A DNA stretch of 64,000 nt from Schistocerca nitens (lineage: Eukaryota > Arthropoda > Insecta > Orthoptera > Acrididae), in contig NC_064619.1 in assembly GCF_023898315.1 (NCBI RefSeq), forward strand, positions 340,553,650 through 340,617,649, read 5' to 3'. How positions within the stretch are numbered: position 1 is the first letter of the stretch; each line of letters begins with the position of its first letter. The position numbers and the translations under genes were made by a program. A model generated the notes under the pieces. The model made no database searches and was not told the DNA's origin. It was given only the letters and a program-made list of their open reading frames with translations. Positions 57,601 through 64,000 of the stretch are shown one piece after another.

Positions 57601-59006
57601 AATTGAAGAAGGAAACAAAAGGGGACTGGTTGCAGTAATTTCCGGGAACCTTCAGTCGTCACAGTCGCACTGTTCACATCCATAATGGATAAAAGTTTTG
57701 AAATGAAAGAATACTGCGTTATGCACTCCTATCACAATTTCTCAGAGTACGTTGACTCGGGAACGTAAATTCCGCATTAACTCCATGACAAAAGCTCTTG
57801 GCTTATCCAGTAGGGCCTCCACAATAAAGACAGCTGATAATTAATAGCTGATGGAAAAAAACAGCGGCCGAGTAGGACAGGAGTGGTAGTCATGTTTTTT
57901 TCCAAAGTAGTTTTTTTCTCCTAACATATAATTAGTAAGTAATTTAGAATTTAGTCACCAATCTGAATATATTAGCGCTCGTCATAATTTGTTGTTAACA
58001 TGAATTAATAAGACAACAATCATTGTTTCCCAATGTTAATGCAAAACTTGATACGTTCCACATTCGTGTAAGCTCTCCTTCGCGATGGGATTTATAGAAG
58101 AAGATGAATGAAAGGAAGGAATGAGTTACTTAAAACTGTGCACATTTATCACCACACCGCTGAGCATATCTGAACTATTTTTGTCCCATACTGAATTTTT
58201 TACCTGATAATCTTGCAATTCTTCTTCTGTGAACTGGCTTTTCCCCTGCCCCATCCTCACATCCACCGGAAAACCACACCTTTCTCCTATACCACGTATC
58301 TGTCAACACATGCTTATTGCTTTCTAATTGTTTTCACCTAAAATTCAAAGACACTACAACAGTTGTTGACAGCAAACCAAAGATCTTCTTGTGGTAACAA
58401 ACTGCATTCTGTTTATTTTCCAAGTATTTTCGTATTACTTCTGTATGAGAGGACATTATTATAGCCCATATTCATGAAGCTAAATTATACGCTAAAGATT
58501 ATCAGGAAATAAAATTAAAAAAAAATTCAAATGTGATCGCACAATACCAGTAATACCAGCAAGAATGAGGCACCGTTCCATTTGATACTGTGTGGCGTTG
58601 CTGGACCGCTCTGAATTAATGTATAGAGTGTTTAAAATAATTTCGTTTCTTTATTGATCACCCAGCATACTGTCTGCGAAATAAATTCAAGGGGACGCAG
58701 CCGCCTGCTAACACAACATTTGGATGATGTACCTCATCGCAATTAGTAGGAGTTCTGAAGCTACTGAGGTGTCAGCTTTTTTTAATGTCTTTTTCTTGCT
58801 GATGAGCTCTATACGACCACTTAAAAAATCCCTCCTCCCTCGGGCGAAAGATGGCAGCCCACTGTAGAGCATTATCTTGGATGTGTTACTGAGGTTTTCC
58901 AATTTATTTCTGTTTATTGTATTGCCGCAGAAAGCAATTTTTACCTTTGCTTCTAGATGCGTCGAATATACAACATATAGTTTCAGTATGCTTTATAATA
59001 TAAGTT
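57601..59006. other. Unassigned stretch
   Basis: No supportable gene or delimited repeat. Confidence 0.35.
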
Positions 59007-59806
59007 GTTTCACACTTGACGAAAAGGATGGAACGGAACTTCAAAACATTCCAAAATATATTTCAAATGGCTATATTCACACAGCTCGTCAATGGGATGG
59101 AACGGGTCATCAGTGTTAATGGTTCTTGCTGAGAAAGTTTTACGGTGACGCTGATGAAATGAGCGGTGCCGTCGCCTGTTAACATCGGAAGTTAACCTGT
59201 TTTCATCGTGCTCGCATGTATAATAGTAGTGGCTTTTGCGCTATTGCGTCTTGTAAGTCTTTATTTTAATTTTCTGCTTTGTTTTCGTGACGCTCTGCAA
59301 ATGTTCCATAACAACTTGGATTTTTTTCCATTGAGAGGCCAGATATCTGAAAGCGAAAAATGATTTAGGTTTTACAATAACTGGATGTAGAAAAGCACTC
59401 ACTGTGTTTAAATAAGAACAAAAATCGATAAAGCAATTTTAATTGAACAACCTTTTTACAGTAATGAAGTATCCAGGTTATTGATGGAAAAATGTGTTTA
59501 TTTTTGTCATTATTTGGTACTTAGAAAAAAAACACAATGTATAGTCTTAAAAATATAGTGTGATGTCTTCGAATGTCGTTAGCAAATAAATGTCGATGTT
59601 TTGAAATGTTGGACGAAATTTTTCTTCTTATTTCATTTCTCAGCAGTTTAACACAAAAACTTAATCAAGAACTGCCCTTATGAAGTTTGCCTCTGTCATT
59701 AACAAATTTTATTATTGCTCGTTCCACAATTCCGATATTATATTCCTACTTTAGCATCATGGAAGGTGACTCATAACTTCACTTTCGCTCCATCAAGTGT
59801 GAACAC
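59007..59806. repeat. Candidate non-autonomous element with TTCACACTTGA ends
   Basis: TTTCACACTTGACGAAAAGG at 59009-59028 faces CATCAAGTGTGAACAC at 59791-59806. The inverted ends match for about 13 bp over an 800-bp interval with no coding capacity. A diverged direct copy of its left 440 bp occurs at 60002-60450. Confidence 0.4.
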
Positions 59807-60001
59807 ACCATTATTTGACAGTGATGTTGCCTGCCACTTCATTCCCTTCTGTTAAATGCTACATGAATCAGTCCTTAGTCTTAACCATAGATTAAAGAGT
59901 GAATAAAATTAATTTTTAGAGTGACCGTGTGTTAGTTTCAGGAGAGTGAAAAGTCAGACTATTTGAGAAGTGACCGATGCAGATCAAGCATCGTGAGGTT
60001 G

Positions 60002-60450
60002 ATTCACACTTAACGGAAATGGATAGAATGCAACGTTAAAACATTCCACAATATTTTTCAAGTGTCACGATTCACACATGCTGTTAACAGAATGGGATGT
60101 CAATGTAAAGGTTCCACTGAAAGAAAATTTTGATGTTGATGTTAGGGGAGAGACAATGCCATTGTCTACTAACACTGAAAGATAATCTACTTTCGGCAGA
60201 CTCACCAGTGTTACAACAGTTGGTTTTATTCTGTTGCATCTTCCTAGTCTCTTTTTAATCATTTTGCTTCAACATATTGAAAATCTTCCACACTGATTTG
60301 CATATCATGCCATAACCATTCTTCAGCAAGAAAGGCCAGACGTTTAAAAGCGAAAAATCATTTACGATTTACTATACCTGGACAGAGAAAAAGCCTGCTC
60401 TGTGCATAAATAAAAACATAAATGTTGATGAAGCAACTTTCATTAAATAA
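60002..60450. repeat. Diverged direct duplicate of 59010-59460
   Basis: Shares in order TTCACACTT.ACG, AAAACATTCCA.AATAT.TTTCAA, ATTCACACA, GGGATG, GCCAGA...AAAGCGAAAAAT, CTGGA...AGAAAA and AAGCAA.TTT.ATT with 59010-59460. By eye this is roughly three quarters identity. Confidence 0.55.
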
Positions 60451-60504
60451 ACTTCTTTTAAACGTTTTTACAACTCTATTTAAGGAGAGATATACATTAA
60501 TATG

Positions 60505-60955
60505 AATCATGTTAGAATATTGTTCAAGTGTGTAGGATCTGTAAAAAATAGGACCAACAGATGATACTGAACATATGGAAATAAGGCTGGAACAATTGCT
60601 GATAGGTTGTTTGACCCATGAAGAGTGTTGTGGAGATGCTGAAGAATCTGAATGGGTGGATACTTGAAGATATCCTGAGAAAGTCTACTTACAACTTACC
60701 AAGAATCAGATTTACCTCATGAATCTACGAATATGCTACAGGAGCATGTATATCACTACCATAGGAATCACGAGGACAAGATTAAACTAATTGGAGTGCA
60801 CAGAGAGGCGCTTAAATAATCAATGCTTCCTGTGCTGGATACATAAATGGAATGGGGAAGAGGCCTAATAATTGGTACATTGGGAAGTAATCTTTGAGAC
60901 ACTCTTTACAGTGCTTAATAGGGTGTAAATGTAAATCTGAATGTAGATGTAGGTA
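60505..60955 (+). mobile_element. LINE 3' end fragment
   Basis: Begins TTGTTCAAGTGTGTAGGATC and includes AACAATTGCTGATAGGTTG, then TGGAATGGGGAAGAGGCCTA (60849-60868). It ends in the GTAGATGTAGG-type tail (60942-60954). I recognise this as the 3' end of an abundant grasshopper LINE that terminates in repeats of AGATGT. No intact ORF. Confidence 0.6.
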
Positions 60956-62045
60956 CCAATTGGCATGAGAACGATGTCAAGGATGCCTTGCATTTAGGAA
61001 AACGTGGAATGGGGGATTAATTTGGAATCTTTCGCCGGTGGAAAGACTATCACGACACATTTTCAATTAGAGGCTTCATGGATGACATTCAGACGCATTG
61101 TTCAATATGCCTTGGACAAATATGTAAGGGGCATGGTTGTGAGAGTTATGAAAGATGCATTATGGTTCAGTAGTCATGTCAGAACATTTCAGAAAATTTG
61201 TTACGAAAGCAACAAGAGCTTCATCATAGTTTTGAGCGAATTAAAAGCCTTCTTGACAAACAAAATGTGAATGATGGTAAAATGAACTCAAAAAGACCAG
61301 AACAAAAAATTCCAGTTAAACTGAATGTAAAATTTTGTTAACCGATGTGATCAAATCTCCTAAGAATTGTTGGTCCTATGTAAAATCAGTATGCAGATCT
61401 AAGTCCTCTATGCAGTCGCTCAGTAACCACAGTGGCACCAAAACAGAAGACAACAGTGAAAAGGCTGAAAAAATAAATTCAGTCTTCTGAAATTGTTTCA
61501 CAGTGAAAGATTATAATACTGTTTCTGGTTTCAATCACCACACAAAGTTGAAATAGCAGCTGTTGAGATAAGTGATAGCAGATGAAAGCAGTAATGATCA
61601 GCAAACAACGAAAACGCATCTGGACTTGATGAGATAAATGTGAGATTCTACAGAGAATGTGTGAAAGAACTTGCTCCCCTTATAGCAGCAGTTTACTGTA
61701 GGTTGCTGGAGCCATGAAGGATACCAAAGGATTGGAAGAAAATCGCAGGTCATTTCTATAGATGCACATTGACTGGCATCAACCTTTTGTAGAATTACGA
61801 AATACGTTTTACACTCATGTATGATGAATTTTATCGAAAATGAAAAATTGCCTCCAAATATCAAGAAGGACTTTGCAGAGATCTGTGAGATAGAGAGCAG
61901 CCTGGACAATGGTGTCTAGGTTGACGCCGTGTCCCACGACTTTCGAAAGTGTTTGACACAGTTTGGACGTTATCCAGAAGCTTAATTGTGAGAATGAGTG
62001 TTGAACAATATCTGGAGAAACCTCGTAGACAGGGCAGCCACAGCT
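60956..62045 (+). mobile_element. Decayed LINE internal fragment
   Basis: Plus-strand readings such as MTFRRIVQYALDKY (61079-61120), SPKNCWSYVKSVCRSKSS (61355-61405), GTKTEDNSEKAEKINSVF (61435-61490) and ASGLDEINVRF-like text (61613-61650) follow the order of the region between endonuclease and RT in Jockey/R1/CR1-type LINEs. The palm is not readable. Frames are broken. Confidence 0.5.
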
Positions 62046-62074
62046 ATGAGTAATCACTGCTTTAGCTGTTAGTA

Positions 62075-63367
62075 AATTCTATATTTTTAGATCCCTGTCT
62101 GTTTCATGGAAGTCATCTTCAGGTGAGCAAATAATTAAAACATTAGAGCTAAAAAAAATCTTGGGTATTAATAAACAGCTTCAGTTATATTCAGTCTGAA
62201 ACCTAGTCTTTAATTTTTTTACTAAACACTGACCTACAGAATTTTCCCTGACAAAGAAAAGTCAAACTTAACCTATTAATTTACTACTAACAATATCCAA
62301 GCCTAATGCAATCTGACTGCTGAACATGACAACATGACTTCAAATAATTAACGGAAAAGAATGTCCCTGAATTGCAAGAAATCCTAACAATAACACAAAT
62401 CCAAAAAATATGAATTTAAAGAAACAAGAAACTACCTCTAACCTCTGTTAATTGCCTAGACTCATATCAATCACAAATCCAGATAGTGGAAACCCCATTC
62501 TTTTTTTATAAGTCACTTACCTCACAGAAAATCTTCATAACATGAACTACAGCAATTACAGCAAGTAGCGACAACAGCCAGCTAAATAAAAAGATATGAA
62601 ATACTATAGACTCTAACTACTAGGAGGCATATGGTTAGCAAAAGAAAGATTTTGTTGAAGAGCAAACAATGTATTTAGAAATTTTTACCTTAATCATGTA
62701 ACCTCCAGTTCCAAAAATTATATAGTTGTCAATAATTCCACTATCCAAACATTATCAATAACATCCATCATCATACATTTCCTTGCATATTTTCATATAG
62801 ACACATCATTTCATCTTACTTTATATTGCGTGTCCTACCAACACAGAGTCTCCATTAAGAAAATCACGTCCATACACTTCCATATCCACTCGCTAACTTC
62901 TAGTCTGTCCAACCACAGAATCCCTTGCAGAGGGCGCAGAGCGCTGTTAGTGATATTAACACAGTCTACAGTGCTGCCAACATACAAACAGGCTACTTAC
63001 AAATCTTTTATTTTTAGATAACTACTGGATCATGATGCTAAGAGCCATATCTTCAGGTGGACATACATTAGACCTAAAAGATTGGAACTAAGGACCCAAC
63101 ATTCGCTGTTCAGTAAGAGACATTCTGCAGTCACTTACCCTGTTCTGCAACTGTGTACAGACTGAAGAAAAGGCTCCGTACACCGTATTGGACTGGAATC
63201 CATGCATCCGGCTGTTTTATTCAATGAGGTTCCAAATTCTGAGCTTTTTAGCTCTATCGTTGTAGTTAAATGATCACCTGATGATGTGGCTGTTAGTACC
63301 ATGAAACTGGTAGCGATCTAAAAATAAAAGATTAAAGACGGCTGAAGCAGTTTATTAATACCCAAGA
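62075..63367. repeat. Inverted-repeat cluster with hammerhead-like copies
   Basis: Outer inverted repeats ATCTTGGGTATTAATAAAC (62158-62176) and GTTTATTAATACCCAAGAT (63349-63367) lie 1.2 kb apart. Three related segments with TATTTTTAGAT, a GTTTCATG-like block and TCAGGTG occur at about 62077-62125, 63009-63070 and 63265-63330; the first two are on the minus strand and the last on the plus strand. The interior (62186-63005) is AT-rich with no ORF. Confidence 0.6.
63272..63318 (+). ncRNA. Candidate minimal type I hammerhead ribozyme
   Basis: The invariant core is in the right order. Stem I 5' strand GATCAC (63272-63277) is followed by CTGATGA (63278-63284). Stem II GTGG/CCAT with a nine-base loop follows (63286-63302), then GAAA (63303-63306). 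C-TG-G forms a one-pair stem III, then TA (63311-63312) gives the NUH triplet GUA, with cleavage predicted after 63312. Stem I 3' strand is GCGATC (63313-63318), which pairs with one A-C mismatch. Such tiny stem III hammerheads are known from Penelope-like retroelements. Activity is not shown, and this copy may be decayed. Confidence 0.45.
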
Positions 63368-64000
63368 TAAACGTTATCTACCCGCTGACCTGTCTGTCTT
63401 GTTGGTATGTGAGGCTATGCTCAGGAACGAACATAGATTGTTCAGCGATTCACCTTAACATTACAGCTGCTGGCCACTGTTATGTGTCTGCCATCAAGCA
63501 GATCTACTAGCTAAAGGTAATTTAAGCCAGGGAAGGTGATTGTAAAGCCTACCAGGAAGAACAGAACCAATCATTTTACAGTTTATCATGGAGATCTGGT
63601 GACCACTAAATTCCTGGCTTGACAAATGATATTATCTCTTTGACATAGTGTGTGCCTGGCACCATAGCGCAAGGAGCCAACATGGAACAACCATACCATT
63701 TCCTGGGTATTCTGCGTGAAGTTATAGAAAACAAGATCTGAAACTTACTCGTACTAATATCACTCTGTAAAGGTATTTTCTCAGCCATGCAGATCTCGAA
63801 ATATAGCAATTAGAACGCTGTACCTACCAGAAAACAGTACACTGATCCAAAGGCGCCCATAAAATAGGCAATAATAATAATCATAATAATAATAATAAGG
63901 AAAATGTAAGCAAATGAGTGAGTACTACTGAAAGGGTGAATAGAGAAGGTGAGGAATGAAGATGAAAGAAAGTTGTTTCTGTTTACAAGAAACGATGTTG
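63368..64000. other. Unassigned stretch to window end
   Basis: No gene recognised. A short (TAA)n tract lies at about 63868-63898. Confidence 0.35.

Overview
The window is nuclear DNA from an animal, most likely an insect. Coding is intron-split, microsatellites are abundant, and Tc1/mariner transposons, non-LTR retrotransposons (LINEs) and tRNA-derived SINEs are densely nested. Several repeats match families I recall as very abundant in grasshoppers of the genus Schistocerca. These are the SINE ending in GCCGGC, a Tc1-like element with CACTCCTGG termini, an RTE LINE, and a tRNA-like repeat with a tail reading CTGCCAGGAAG. I therefore infer an orthopteran, probably Schistocerca. That inference rests on memory and was not checked by a search.

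Only one ordinary host gene is visible. It is a CIB-family (calcium- and integrin-binding protein) EF-hand gene on the minus strand, with exons at 29331-29365, 28789-29036 and 22803-23001. Reading phase is conserved across both introns. The first exon and the last few codons are not found here. The 5.8-kb intron holds a SINE, a Tc1 remnant, several microsatellites and a perfect 25 x 19-bp minisatellite.

Layout. 1-11 kb: decayed Tc1/mariner copies, including an internally deleted mariner with intact ends (4240-5168) and a mariner remnant split by a 549-bp solo LTR with its own TATA box and initiator (8677-9225). 11-17.4 kb: tandem and fold-back tRNA-like repeats, then a nearly full-length but frameshifted I-type LINE on the minus strand with gag, endonuclease, RT, RNase H and a C-terminal zinc finger. 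17.5-22.2 kb: a Tc1 remnant, a decayed RTE LINE and a LINE fragment. 22.8-29.4 kb: the CIB gene. 29.5-31.1 kb: a SINE split by a Tc1-like transposon. 32.1-37 kb: a CR1-like LINE split by an intact mariner-like transposon with 168-bp inverted repeats and an uninterrupted 361-codon transposase.

38-43 kb: microsatellite-rich repeats, an antisense RTE copy holding a SINE, and a decayed CR1-like LINE. 43-55 kb: a multi-level nest. A minus-strand CR1-like LINE was split first by an RTE-type LINE, itself split by a BovB-like fragment, and separately by a second full-length RTE. Target-site duplications support each RTE insertion. 55.6-57.1 kb: a broken copy of a multicopy arthropod protein family of unknown function. 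57-64 kb: AT-rich sequence with terminal-inverted-repeat cassettes, LINE fragments and a cluster of repeats, one copy of which resembles a minimal hammerhead ribozyme.

Most of the window is a record of successive insertions rather than a set of genes working together. The elements with the best claim to recent or possible activity are the transposase at 32481-33566 and the minisatellite at 27861-28335.
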